DNA of 64,000 bases. Origin: Cercis canadensis. Lineage: Eukaryota > Streptophyta > Magnoliopsida > Fabales > Fabaceae. The position numbers were made by a program, and so were the translations under genes. The DNA is taken from NCBI GenBank assembly GCA_003255065.1, contig QAOA01000393.1, positions 1,555,493 to 1,619,492 of the forward strand, written 5' to 3'. The notes under the pieces are model-generated. The model was given only the letters and a program-made list of their open reading frames with translations. It was not told where the DNA came from and ran no database searches. This document shows, in pieces, positions 32,501-44,888 of the stretch (the first letter of the stretch is position 1; each line of letters starts with the position of its first letter).

Positions 32501-34704
32501 GACGGCACGCGCTACCAACTTAGTACCTCTTGAATATTACCCATACCTTTGACCAATCCAGACCTAGTAGCTATGATGATTTCTAGTATGCAATATGTTA
32601 AGAGAAAAAGTAACTAAAAGTTGTTTGGATTCAAAATCAACCATTTATGCCACTATTAGCAACCATTTCTGCCGTGACATTGTATTCAAATTGTACACTA
32701 TCAACCATCCAAAGCATTACAAGCCATAATGGAAAATGACTCAAGAAGGAAAGTAAATCACATGAAAATGGCCCATGTCAGAGTCCTAATTAATTGTCGA
32801 ATGTTTTCCCTCAAAAAAAATGTTCTTACAGTAAGTAATGATCATGACCCTTAGTCCTCAAATAGAAAAGTAGACACAAAACCTTACTACCAGAAGAAAT
32901 CTAGGAGACCAGTATGTGTGAAAACTGAAGAGAACATCCTACAATTATACCGACCAATCCAATATGTATGTTATGTACGGAAAAATCTCACTAGATGATT
33001 ATAACAAAAGCCCCTTAATCAACATCCAATCAGATAATGATAAAGCTATCAACTTTGACATCCTTAAGGGGGCTATTATACCAAAACATGGTAATCAGTA
33101 ATAAAGCTTATCTTTTTTTGGAAGATAATAGAGAAGACAAAGAGTCTTACTCATTTAAAATGGGGACTGAACTCAACTAAAAGAAATCAAACTCTAATGT
33201 TGGCATGTGGATTACTAAATATTTGTTTAGTGTTAGATCAATACATAAATCTAACATAGTGTACGGTGATTACAAATAGAAATGTTTGTAAAAAAGCCTA
33301 TATATCAGTAGACAAAATATTTGAAGGACATGTCAATTGTCCTCCTCCTCAAAAAATTGCAACATCGTAAATAGACAAAACATGCTATACGTTACAAAAT
33401 GCATGACCAATATGTCACCAAACTCTATAAATCATCTGACAAATTATATAGTGGACCGTCATACATGTTCCAGTAGTGACATGCTTTCTTAAAAACCTCC
33501 CCCTTAAACGTATTGTATTCGTTAAAAACCAGGTCAACGGCAAGATACATCATCCCAGTATCTATGACCAATTGCCTTCTCTCTTCAACTGATATTTGTA
33601 TTTAACATTATCACAGGTTCATGAAAATATTGGCTTAAATGAAGCCCCATCTTCAGCCTCTTTTACTTATAGGAGGATGTACATCGACTGCCAGAAGAAG
33701 GTTTTTATTCTTTTTTTAATGCTCGTGTGTTTACTTATCTGATGTTTCTTTCAATCTTCTTTCGCTCTTCTTTTCGGTTCTTTTTTTTTAAATTGGTATT
33801 TTCCCCTCCAGTTTTTAAAATTACATTATTCTTCAGAAATGTTAAGCCGTATGCTATGTTATGCAGATTGAAGCTTTAACAAAAGAAAATCTTCAACTTA
33901 CTGGACAGCTACAACTTGATAGTGGCAAAGTTGCAGTGGTATGTCTATGTATGTTTACAACGGACTGTTCCTCCATTAGTTTTATTGTAGTAAATAGCTG
34001 GAGTGCATTGCCACACTTGAATTTTTATCCAATGCCTTTATCTTTCTACTTTATATACTTAATCATGTTGCTACATGCATGTCTACTATGGTAATCTGTA
34101 CAGTGAAGCAACAATAGCATTCTCTCTGACCTTGTCAAACTTCCTCAGCTAAGTTTCCTTTTTCTTTGTCATTTTCTCCCACTGTTTGGTTGTCATAGTT
34201 GTTACTAAATGTTAGATTTTAATGTAATATGTAATAGTGGACTGCTTTTGAACAAGTATCTTCATGTCAATGACAAATCTTGTATTGCACTATAGCAGGG
34301 TGTCTTGGAGTTAACTCATGAAACCTTTTTCCTCATTTGCACATGAACTAGTACGATGTCTATATATCAATTTTACTCATGATTAGGTTTCTTCTAAAAA
34401 TGGATCTTTAAATTGCTGTCAACAGTCTCAAACTCTTCAACATAAACATGGACGACAAGTATCTTCATTACTGTTTTAAAATGCACAATCAGTGTTATGT
34501 TCTTGCTATCTTATCCTTCATACTCTTCATATGTAGTATGAGAAGACGAGCCAAATTTTTGCACAAGCAATGGACAAAATGAAGGATGCTATTCTCATCT
34601 CCAATTTGGCAAGGACAACTGAAGCTGCTGTTAATGGATCTGCTTCTGGAGCTAAAAAAACAACACATGCTGATGGGGCTGCTAAAAGAAAGAAACAACG
34701 TTAA
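29534..34704 (+). pseudogene. FAR1-related MULE transposase, three in-frame stops
   Basis: Mutator-type DDE transposase of the FAR1/FHY3 lineage. Phase-0 segments 29534-31774, 31881-31982, 33617-33700, 33867-33938 and 34537-34704 give 888 codons. The FAR1 zinc-finger domain lies at about residues 35-140, with the Cys, Cys, HxH ligands in FVCCSEG, FGCNVKL and DEHCHEL. The transposase core follows, with catalytic Asp in LLAFDTIYRRNKYDKP and VVTDGDMSMRNAI and a probable Glu in the EFEERC segment. A SWIM zinc finger is seen in YCSCARMDSVGIPCVHM and a CCHC knuckle in CCGLCRKGGHIRRHC. The tail is a coiled coil with a basic end, AAKRKKQR. Nonsense codons are at 30566 (TGA, in the family's RLCAWHL motif), 30722 (TAA) and 31130 (TAG). 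No frameshift occurs over the 2.2-kb exon. The gene is the element's own, not a host FRS gene, because it lies inside the terminal repeats. Confidence 0.9.
32051..32092 (+). other. Possible alternative last exon of the transposase
   Basis: Directly after an acceptor (aatgcag) there is a short in-frame stretch reading TEEDTQQSRCSPP then stop. It is compatible in phase with the exon ending at 31982. Using it would end the protein before the coiled-coil tail. Only splice signals support it. Confidence 0.3.
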
Positions 34705-36403
34705 CAGCATGAGAGCCACTAAACTAGTTTCTTTTGGTATTAAGGAAATATGTAATCTGTAGATGTTTTGAATTAGGATGAATTCCTGGTACTTTCAGTT
34801 TGTTTGAACTTGTTTTTGGTATTAATCGTGCATGTGCATCTACATAAGACTCTCTTTCCGCATATAATAGTTGTGGTTTATCTACTTTTTTGACTTCGTC
34901 CATAACTCATCTCCAGTTATTCCAGTTTACTCATGGTTCACTTTTTAGAGAGAGAGACATAGTTTTCCCAAGTTTTTTTAATGTACATTGTTGGCTATTG
35001 CCTGCCTCTTTTCACATGGAATGAGTTTTTGCTCTATATGATGAAAATGTGATGTCAGATATCTTCCAGTTCAAAAGTACAGAGAATTTTATGAAACATT
35101 GAATTTTAATATTTATTATTCAAGATTTATAATATAAATGCAAATATTTGTGAGCATACCTTGTTTGATTAGTTGTTATACCTCAGGTCATATAATTCGA
35201 ATCTGGGTGTGCATGGGGATTCGTGTACAATTGCGTTAAAGTGTTAATTTTTATACATTTGTTCTCCCAATTACTTGGCCACTCACACAGCACATGCACT
35301 CATGCAATCAAAGAGAACGACGCCACTTCGACTCGTCAAGTCCTAGGAAGTGGAACCACCCGTAAGAGATAGAGAACTGTTAATCCCAGCAACGAAAGAT
35401 AATAACCAAGCCTGCCCTGGTTCGGGCCAGCCACCTTGGTGGGTCAAGTCAAATTTTTTCATGCTACTTGAAAGTGGTCCAGCCTGCCCACATACAAATT
35501 TTTTTTTTAAAGAAAAATTTATTAAAATAATACCTAAGTAACTTTATTACATATAAAAATTGACTAAATTTTTTTATTGTAAACAAAAAAATACATAAAA
35601 TAGTTGAGTAATTAAAACTATTAAATTTTTATAACTTCTTTTTTCAATTTTATAGAATATAAAATCTAATTCAAATTATATAAAATTCTTTGTCACCCTT
35701 TAATTACTTTTAAATGTAATTTCCATCATAAAAGAAATTGTTGGGTCATATATATACATATATTTTTTAATTTTTAATGAGTAATGTTTTTTTTAAACAA
35801 AAAAAGAAAAAAAAAACAAATAGGAATTGATTCATAATAGCTTGTTTTCTTCCAAATTTCATCTTTCATCATATTTTTCTCAAAGTAAAAGTAAAAACTT
35901 GTGCGAGTCTAACTTATGTATTGGTAGATTTGCTTAAAATAGTACGTGGGAATCGATTTTGATAATCAGATTTTGAATATCTACCCTTTCAGTTAAAAAT
36001 TCTACTCTACAAAGCCCAAAGCTAGCTATGTTACTAGTCCCATATGTCCACTAAATTCAGAGAAAGAAGCTTGCACTGTACAGTACAAGCTGCATGGTAT
36101 GTGATAAGCCCATAAAACAGCTAGACTTGAGTTTCCTTCAGAAGACCCATCTAATAATCTATATTAAGCCTAATGGTTAAACAAATTCGGATGATTTGTT
36201 ATATACAAAATTATTATTTGCAATCATTCCAAAAACCATTTTTGGCTGACAGAATTTGGACATAGATAGTGCCTAAAATGTGTAGATTTTCTTATGCTTG
36301 ACTCCCCAAAAAATATTACAATTTTCACCAATCACCTGCTTCTCATCAAGCAACAAAACAATGTACTTATCATCAAAGGAACAAAGAGAAAGAGAGACAG
36401 AAC
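34705..36403. other. MULE 3' interior, AT-rich, no gene recognised
   Basis: Contains the presumed 3' end of the transposase transcript, then AT-rich sequence with poly-A and poly-T runs. A GC-richer island at 35330-35480 has no recognisable frame. Confidence 0.5.
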
Positions 36404-36457
36404 CTTGATTTTACCATACTTATCATAGAGCTTCGAGTAAAGAGCCTCCAATTCCAT
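36404..36457 (-). pseudogene. Possible captured first exon (MELEALYSKLYDKYGKIK)
   Basis: Eighteen codons on the minus strand from an ATG to a potential donor (AAG|GTTCTG). They read as a charged, helix-prone start reminiscent of plant coiled-coil proteins that begin with a similar MELExLYxK motif. No second exon could be linked with confidence. It may be a piece of a host gene picked up by the element, or chance. Confidence 0.25.
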
Positions 36458-36694
36458 TTTATCAAACAGTAATGATGGTCACTGGAGTTAGGGAGGAGAC
36501 CAGGAGTACTTCAGGTTACCACTGTATCAGTAGGGTACCACAGCTATTTATATAATTCTAATTTCAAGTTATGTGTATGTTTTAAAACTAAAAATTGCGA
36601 GTAATAAGAAGGGGGATTGCACCAAATTATGATACTAACTATATGAAGAGCATTTAATCCTTGTATAAATGACATCTATGAACTGCGATGGAGT

Positions 36695-36927
36695 CTTACA
36701 AAACAAAGCAAAAGCCGCAAGGTGTTTTTCAGTTCTTATCCAACCCCATAACAATTTTCTATTTCTCCTGCTCGGGAAAAAATCTCATAAAATTGTTCTT
36801 CTGTACTGTAAAAGGACATATTTCCCACATAATTCTTCTGGGTGTCATGGCTGAAGGCCATGTTCAAATTCCTCTTCTGATCCAGGAAATCTTCTATCTC
36901 AATATGCCGAAATGTTAGCAGCAACCT
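36695..36927 (-). pseudogene. Captured fragment of the nuclear cap-binding protein CBP20 gene
   Basis: On the minus strand, in three shifted frames, the sequence reads [20 protein letters not shown], then [20 protein letters not shown] and AGEI, then MGLDKN-stop-KTPCGFCFVL. These follow in order the N-terminus and first half of the RRM domain of plant CBP20, the small subunit of the nuclear cap-binding complex. Two or more frameshifts and at least three stops (one CGA to TGA) show that it is dead. An acceptor-like tctgtag precedes it, so it may derive from a genomic copy of an internal exon. Its position inside MULE terminal repeats makes it a transduplicated host-gene fragment, as in Pack-MULEs. 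Confidence 0.8.
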
Positions 36928-37511
36928 ACAGAAAAAAAAAATTTATTACAATTATACATATTTAAAAACTTTATTTTCGTATCAGATAGTGAGCTTAAAT
37001 TTCTATTTTACAAAAATCGCAATTAAATGAAAAGCACATTTTCAATAAATTAACTACTTGAAATTATCTGAACGACACGCTCTGCAACTTTTGCAGAACA
37101 AATGGAATCGATGGTCTACCTTGAATAAATAAGCCATATTTTACTCTGCAACAGAGCCAGTAAGGTCAAACCCATAGCAGTTGTTGCACACAGAATTCAT
37201 GAAATTAACCAACAAGAAGAAGATGAAGAGAAGCTAGGAGTTATGGGTATGGACCTCAGAAACAGAAGCAGAGAAACTGAATAAGAGAAATGACGAAGAG
37301 ACCTTCGAATTCTCGCGCACAGCGTTTATTTCATACAGGTAGCAAAACGACACCCTTCTGGTACCTCTTCTTCATCAAGCCGAACGATGGATAAACATCT
37401 TCCTTACCTTCCACCTTCCTCAATGAAGAGCTTGTTACCCGTCCATATACAAGGCATTTTGGACTGATTAAATTTGGGAAAAAAAAAATTCAGTCTAAAT
37501 ATGGGTCAGAG

Positions 37512-37604
37512 CATCTTTTAATTTTAGTCCAATGTTTTTTTTTTTTGGCCCAGTCCATCTTTTAATTTTAGTCCAATGTTTTTTTATTATGGCCCAGTCC
37601 ATCT
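37512..37604. repeat. Short tandem repeat inside the MULE right end
   Basis: Two copies of a roughly 44-bp unit (catcttttaattttagtcca, then a T run and ggcccagtc), with a third partial start at 37600. Subterminal tandem repeats are common near MULE ends and can carry transposase sites; function here is unknown. Confidence 0.75.
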
Positions 37605-37757
37605 ACAACAAGCCCAATAAAATGACCCAAAATATTGGGGTCAATTTATAATTCAACTAAAATCCCTTACTACTATGTTATTATTAAGAATACTTCATAA
37701 CCAGGTAGCTGGTCAACTCATCAAAGCCATTGATTAGGCCAAGTGGATGATCCAGTA

Positions 37758-37817
37758 GCCATTGAGTCCCATTTGCACCGGTACCCATTTTGGGCCCTTT
37801 GCACCCTAGACGGAGCC
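37758..37817 (-). repeat. Right terminal inverted repeat of the MULE
   Basis: The reverse complement begins ggctccgtctagggtgcaaa and matches the left end at 58 of 60 positions. The target duplication begins at the very next base. Confidence 0.95.
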
Positions 37818-37826
37818 ATCAACTAA
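37818..37826. repeat. Right target-site duplication, atcaactaa
   Basis: Identical to 27646-27654. Together with the inverted repeats this fixes the element's ends to the base. Confidence 0.93.
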
Positions 37827-38986
37827 AGCTGTTTTCTTCATACTAATAACAAGCTTATAGCTCAAATAGCACACGGGCAAATACGTCAAAAGAAAAACAA
37901 CAATCTTAATTTAAACGCTTTCTTTATTTTTATACTAGTGTTTATCGTTCTTATGTCAAATTCTGAGCTTTTCAGGTTCAACGAATAAGAAGACGTGTTA
38001 GAAAATACCCTTACTGTTAAAATAAAAAACAAGTGGACCGCGAACACAAGTTGCCAACTTGTTGTGAGACAAATCCAGCTTGAGAGGAGCTGACGAAAAA
38101 CGTGGCAGAAAAGACGACCAATTCTTGCGTGTGAAGGACCCACAAATCACAATGGCTTGTCTTGAATCTTTGGCAACTTGCTTGGCATTTGGGTCTTAAA
38201 AGGCTATCAAAACCAAAGCAAAGTGGCAGTATGTATCTTTCTGTGCTTTATTTTGGAGAGTTGAAGGGACCCTTTATCATCAAAGGAAAAAAAGCAGACC
38301 AAGGACACTGGGGTCTCTGCTCACGTGCTGTAGAACCCCTTCATTGATCCAATAACACCCACTATCGACCAATTTTCAGGGTTGGAATCATCGTTTCTTT
38401 TTCACCCAACCCCACTTTATAATACCTTTACTTTGTTTTTACAATATGTGACAACTATCTTTAGGAGTCTCCAATGAATTAAAATCAAAGGATGAAATTG
38501 GTCTAGCTGCATAGCCAACAAGGATTGACTAAAAACTGCAAGAAATTAGTGTTTTAATTTTGGTGGCATTCTCCTATAAAACAAAAATCTAGTTGCATAG
38601 CCAACAAGGATTGACTAACATTAGTGTACAATTGGAGTCAATTGTGAAGTAGGGTCAATTGGAGTCTTCATAATTGAAGATGCTAGAGAGATTGTCATAT
38701 TGATTTCAATTCAGACTTCCAACATTAGTGTACAATGGTAGCAATGCTTACAAGTCTGAAAGTGCCCCAACCAGTCTATCATCACATTGCAAGGCATGGT
38801 AGAAAGGCACAACACTGCTAACATAAACTACAGCTTTCCCTAAACCTTTTCCCTCCTAATTCTCAGTTGCATAGTTCTCTTGTTCCTTCCAAAGAAGGCA
38901 CAATTCTGCTGACCAGTTTTTCAACATTCCAGTTAAGGTTATGCATTTTCCCGGAAATGCCAGTAGTTAGCATGCCAATGAGTTTA
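37827..38986. other. Spacer between the MULE and the DnaJ gene
   Basis: No coding frame is supported. A 26-bp segment (gcatagccaacaaggattga and onward) occurs twice, at about 38508 and 38594. The stretch next to 38987 should be the 3' untranslated region of the DnaJ gene. Confidence 0.5.
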
Positions 38987-41900
38987 TCACTGAGCAGAAA
39001 TACCGGAATAGTCACCGGAGGAAATATCATGACCAGATGAAACCTTTTGCTTCCTACCATGTCTACGTCTACTGCTACCTTCTCCTCCTGGAATTCCTCC
39101 GCGTACTCCCTTTCCCTTCTTCATATCTGGAAGTCGCTCCACCTGTCTTCACATCAAGAACAGAAAAAATTTGCTGCATCAATATCAAGTTATATATGCT
39201 AATTTCTATAGCAAACATAGACTCATTTGTAAACAAATCCATAATGTGATGCATGACATAAGCCATTGATTGTCCATGACAGATCGATAGAGTAGGGATT
39301 TCAACAAAGTCACTTCCGTTACCGGCAAAAGAAGTAACAATAATAGATGATGATGTTGGGTAAGGAGATGGCCAGAAAGAAACACTTACCTTGTACATAC
39401 CTCATACACATACCCCATGGTTTTGTATCCACTTATACAAGATAGAGCTTGAGGACAAGTTCAACATCAAAGGTAGAACTCATCAAGACTCTTACGAAAG
39501 ATTCATGACACAAATAATCACACAACCACTTTGCCATTTAAGTTAATAAGCATTTAGTCACTTGCTTAATCTATGCATCTTTACACAATAAGGGTAACTT
39601 GCACAGAGCTGAAACGAGACTAACTTCGTGATTTTTAGATTCTAGGGGTCAAGGTTGGGGATTTTAATCCCACAACCTCACATTTCCGTGCCTATTCCAC
39701 TTATGATTATTTGTATGTCATGGATATACTAACCCCTAAGCAGAAGTTTTGGTAGCTGGCATCGGAATCCTCTGCCTTGCTAATATTCATCTCCGAGGAA
39801 TTGCGTTTGTTAGAACTAGAATTTTCACCATAGGTCACATATGATGATGAAGTAGAAGAACCAGTAGCAGTGTTAGAGTTACTCTCTGATGATCCAATGT
39901 CCCCTTGAAACATTTCTTCAAACAGCTGTTGCAACTCCTCAAAGCTCTCCTGCCTATTTTCCTGTCATGTCACAGACATATCAATGTCATCAAATGTTAA
40001 TGCCCCAATCAAATGTACAATAATGCCATCATGGTCATAAACATCTCATAGAAAATTGCTAATAAATATTCAAGAAACTGCTCACCAACACCTCCTCAAG
40101 GTCATGAAACATCAACTAAAACTATCACCCTCCACTTTACCACTTTAAATTTCTTTTTCTCCTATACTTTTCTTAAAATTGAGAGTATGGTGTACAATTT
40201 AATAAATTTATCAGGTGAACGCTAAACATAGAAGTTATGTAAGCAAGACCAACAACCTTGTCCACCTGTCGCACCTCAACTGCATCTTCCCAGACTTTGC
40301 AGCTCGTCCCCACCTGACTCTTCCCTCAAAATTTCCAAACCCATACGGCCAAATAACAGCAAAACGGGACACAAACTTTCACTTTCTCATCTTTCCCTAT
40401 AACACCATTTCCAAGTCAACCTGCAACTAGTTCCAACAAGCTCAGAATTCCACATGGGCCCAAAATTATCAGAGTCATGTAAGCCATCACATCTGCTGGA
40501 GGGGGGCCACCATTTCCATGGTACCACAAAATTTTGTGTCAATTTTCCAGCTACAAGCCCAGAAGCTACTGTTCTGTTTCTACCTGGAAAAGAAATGCGG
40601 CGTCTTTCTGCCTTCAAATTCCGTCGGCTGTTTACTCTCTCTTTGTATTTCTTTTTAAATTATTTTGGCATAAAGCAAGAAACTTCAATAATATCTTCCC
40701 ATCGCATTTGAGCAACAAAAAGTCAAAACAAACAAACAAACAAACGTAGTTTGGGTTTAAAAAAGGGAAAATGGTAGACCCGTGACTCTTTTACACTTAA
40801 ATGAACAGAAAAAGCTATTATAAGTTTACAACATAGGATTTGACAAAAGTTTCAACACTATGTTTATGTTTGCAGCCAGCTTTATCCACTAAACATTAAA
40901 AAAAATGCTATAATACAGGCAAGAGAACAATGCCACTTTAACAACCAACATCCACTAATCCATATTAAAGATTGGGTTAAAAGGGGCTCACATTAGGATT
41001 TGTTTGGCTCATCATTGCTGCCATTTCGTTCAGGAAGTCTCCCATGCCCTGCACAAAGACACATTCCATGAGCTCACCATAATTATTGGATGGCAGACAG
41101 AGACAAATTGCCATAAATAATCGATATTCCTCTGTTTGCGAGACCATATATCAGGCAATTTTCACTTACACACTTGTCGGCATCCGAGCCAACAGAACCA
41201 CCGATATAGATATGTACATGCGTACACCTAAATGGTATGTTCTAATGCATTCATAGTATGAAACAATTTAACTTGTACTGTGTTTAGATTACCCGTAAAA
41301 AATACTATTTTTCAGTTTTCAAGGGGAAAAAAGAAAAAACCTTCAGAAGCCGCTGAGCTTCATTAAACTCTATGAAGGACATGCCCATGTGCAACTTGAG
41401 ACCAAAAGACTTAGAATAAGAATTTTTTTTATTACATCTTAAAAGGAGACAGAAGGGGTTCCTGTTAATCCCAAAAAGAAGGACATTTTTTTCAGGTAAA
41501 AGAAGAGATTGGACGGTGCAAAGTGCAAAACCCAGAAACAGAACAAGGTTACGATGATAAGACACCGATAAACCCAGTATCAAAGAAAAGGACAGATGCC
41601 CTGCCCAGATTGGTTGAAAAATAACAAGGTCAAATTTTGGACTAGTGCCTCATTCGATCTTAAACGATGACATTTTAGGTTCACTTCACCGGAGAAAAAG
41701 AAAAGAAGGACAAGAAATATGAGCTGACCAGAGTTTTACGTTAACTTGAGGAGCTCTTGGAGTAGTGACTTACGTTTTCGTCGTCATCGCTGTCATAGAC
41801 TCCTACGTCGTACAAGAACCTTTTGTTCGCGTCAGATAAAACTGTGGACAGCGAAAAAACAGAGTAAGATGAATGAAACAGCATCTCGTGAATCCAATAT

Positions 41901-42512
41901 TAAGAGAAAATTATAATTGAGAAATTAATTCCCTTTATAAGAAAAAAAAAACACAAAAAATTGGACCAAGGAATCTTTGGTTGGGTCAATATTTAATCAT
42001 TAAAACATAGGAAGTGGGAAAAATGCGAATGGAATTACCAGAATAGGCTTGCTGGATTGCCTGGAATTTCTTCTTAGCCTCTTCCACGAACTTTGAATTC
42101 CCCCACGCTGAACAACGATCAGGGTGCCATTTCTATCCCATCAAAGAAAATATTTTCTTACTATAGAATTCTAACAAATGCAGACAATTCACGGGGAATT
42201 TCTTTCAACTCCCAGGATACATGGACTGAAATTCACTTTATAATTCTTAGAACAGAGGAAAGAGAAAGCCTTTTCCTCATGGAATAAAGAAAACCCAGAA
42301 TCCGAATTGAGTTGTTTTGCCAACAAAACAGTGATTTTGATGCTTGCTTTTGGATTTTATGAAGAGCCCATATGAATGAAATTTAAAGAAAAAGTTTCAA
42401 TTCTAACCATTGCAAGTTTCTTATAGGCATTTCTGAGCTCTGAATCCGAGCATTCCTTGTTCAATCCCAGAACCGCATAGAAGTCATTGCCTTTCTCTTC
42501 TCCACTAGCCAT
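38987..42512 (-). CDS. J-domain (DnaJ/HSP40) co-chaperone, small cytosolic/nuclear type
   Basis: Stimulates the ATPase of an HSP70 partner through its J domain. Exons 42512-42408, 42132-42039, 41841-41774, 41048-40992, 39961-39734 and 39142-38987 join in frame (GT-AG throughout) to 235 residues. The J domain is N-terminal, about residues 10-78: DFYAVLGLNKECSDSELRNA, then KWHPDRC with the essential HPD, then FQAIQQAYSVLSDANKRFLY. An acidic YDSDDDEN segment follows, then GMGDFLNEMAAMMSQTNPN and ESFEELQQLFEEMFQGD. A Ser/Thr/Asn-rich linker and a basic Gly-rich tail end at SGISAQ. It lacks the Gly/Phe region, zinc finger and C-terminal substrate domains of type I/II proteins, so it is a type III (class C) J-protein. 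A longer upstream in-frame reading is not used because ATG 42512 begins the conserved protein. Confidence 0.93.
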
Positions 42513-44888
42513 TTCTCCAATAAAAACCCAAACTTTCACAAACAGTACCTCTGAAAACCAACCACCAACCAGACCAAAACGAAAACCAGAACAAATCAAC
42601 CCTAGGTTTCTTGTCGACAAATTTGACTCAACCAAGCCCAACTAGAACACAAACACAGTACAACAACATAAAAAGGCACGAAAAACAGACACGCACAAAA
42701 TATTATTATATTGGAAAACATAGGCCCCTTGGGACTACATATTTGTGAATTGGTACACGGAACCTTAGCATTTTTGATTCCGCGGAGTGAAAGGGGAAGG
42801 GAGGCAAAGAAGGGAAAAGTTCTCCGGAGAGATCACACCCTCCCCAACTCGCTAAGGCTCAAGAACACTCCAGAAACCAGCAGCCAGCTTATATAGTTTT
42901 TATGTAATTTGATTTTAATATTGGAAAATACTATGTTTTTCTTTTCTTAATGTGGTTTTTTTTATGGACTGTGGGATAAGGATTAAGGGCCATGATGTAC
43001 GGCTGAGATTGCAGGGTGGGTTAGATATTTTCTGGGATTGTGTCTCCAGAAGGTTCTGCGTCCACCGTGGAGTCAGTCCTTTTTGACGGCACTTGCCACT
43101 CCCACTTGGGTTTGGGTTGAGGCCAGGGGATTAAAGTCATTAAAAAACATAGGTGGGTCCCACCGTAATATTGTGGGGCTGTTCTTAACTTTTAAGTTTT
43201 AACAGCTTCACTGGATGACTTGTGAGAATTGATTGCTTCATTGTCATTGGCATATAATGGAAAAGGTTGTGGGGTCCACTATTGGAAATAGGATCTGTTT
43301 GTAGGAAAAAATAAAAAAATAAATAAATAGTATTATTAAGCAACAAATAAGGCAATTAGTGTGATGGGCTGTAGAAGAGTTCAATCCGGAAAACTATGAA
43401 TTTGGACCCAATTAGGCTAGCTGCCTACAAAAGCACAAGTCCGGTTCACTCCCGAAAAGAAAACTATTGGATTTGGACCCAACTAGGCTACCTGCCTACA
43501 AAAGTACATGACTTGTACATTTCCTATACATATATTTTTTTTTTTAATTATCAGTACATAATATAACTTTAATTAAACTCACAGTTATATCTTATTTTAG
43601 AGTATAAATAATTTATTTATCTCTTAATTTTTTGTTTAAATTAAAACTTTAACACTACACATTAATCTTTTATTTTCTGGTACAAAACAGAGTTTGTTAA
43701 TTTCATTCAACCATACAATAATTCAAACACATTTGTGGGGGAGGTGCGCAAGGTACAAAAGCCTAAGAGACCCTTTACCCCAAAAAGAAGGCACTGATTA
43801 AAAATATAAAAACGCCTTGCACTTTCATTCTTCTTTCTTTGATCTCCTTGTTTAAAGTTTGGTTTCGAGATCTACATATATACATACATATAAACGATTA
43901 AGATCTCACTGAATTATTGAAAAGTTACTAATGACTTAGATCTCAATGTAGTTTGTAATTAGACTTTTTCTTATGTCTCTTTTTTCATTAGAATTTTCAA
44001 ATAAGTGATATTATTTCTAAACTCTAGATATAGAAAGAAATATTATAACTCTTCTTTTCATATTGATTTAAGTGTGGATTACTAGTTGAAATAGATTATT
44101 ACAACTCAAATTTCACTAATTTTATGAATGAATAAAAAAATAAAAAATATCAAATAATATGTGATCTAGTGGTATCACAGTCGTTTTTAGAGATTGTGAA
44201 TTCTTTGTTCAAACCAAAAATATAGTCAAAATAAAAAAAAATGTTTTTTTAGAGTTTTATTAGGTCATATAGGTTCACATAACCAAACAATTTCAAAGTC
44301 TTCTCACATTATTTAGAAAAGTGGAGCTTTTGATCAGCATGTTCTCGCCCTTGCTACAAAAAAGTTGAGTCGTTGTCCCCTTTGATTCTGATAATTGTAG
44401 TTGTAGATCAATATGGAGAAAAAAATAATCTAAAGCTCTATTTTTAGAGGGAAATATAAATTTATTCTAAAAAATAAAAATAGGAGAAAAGCAAAATGTA
44501 ATTTATAACATACTCATCTAAGTTCTAACCCCTGTAGCGTCATAATATCTAGGCCCTTAAGATTATTCAGTGATAAAAATAATAAATAATTTCTAGAAAA
44601 TTTTAAATTTAAACCTCTACATGAGAGTGAATTTCATAAGTTACTTGTCTCTAACTTTAGGGGATATCATTTTGTAGAAAAAATAATATTATATACATAT
44701 ATAATTAACCTAGTTATATTTCAAATCAAGCATAGACTTTTTTCTTTTTGCATATACAACAATGCATATGATTAAGCCTAAGTAGGATCTTTTTGAAGTA
44801 ATGGTTAAAGACAGTCAAGTGATCTAATCAACTAGACTTGTGCATGATACTGTGGGACCAAAGGGAGAAGAAGGATGTATTCAACCAT
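42513..44888. other. Promoter side of the DnaJ gene and intergenic DNA
   Basis: The leader and promoter of the DnaJ gene lie next to 42512. No other gene is supported. The DNA becomes strongly AT-rich after 43500. Confidence 0.5.
43388..43510. repeat. Diverged tandem repeat, about 70-bp period
   Basis: The segment gaaaactatgaatttggacc through gcctacaaaagcaca at 43388-43440 recurs with a few substitutions at 43459-43510. It has no N between copies, so it is likely genuine local duplication. Confidence 0.75.

Larger units (their letters stand above)
27655..37817 (+). mobile_element. Complete Mutator-like element (FAR1-type MULE), 10,163 bp
   Basis: Bounded by 60-bp terminal inverted repeats (27655-27714 and 37758-37817; 58 of 60 positions match, the two differences being at positions 5 and 49) and by perfect 9-bp direct repeats outside them. 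The interior holds a FAR1-type transposase gene on the plus strand (29534-34704) with three nonsense codons. On the minus strand are a decayed CBP20 gene piece and a possible second captured exon. The close similarity of the two ends and the intact target duplication argue that insertion is not very old. The nonsense codons make this copy non-autonomous unless they are sequence errors. Host genes on either side are 3.8 kb and 1.2 kb away, so no gene is interrupted. Confidence 0.95.
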
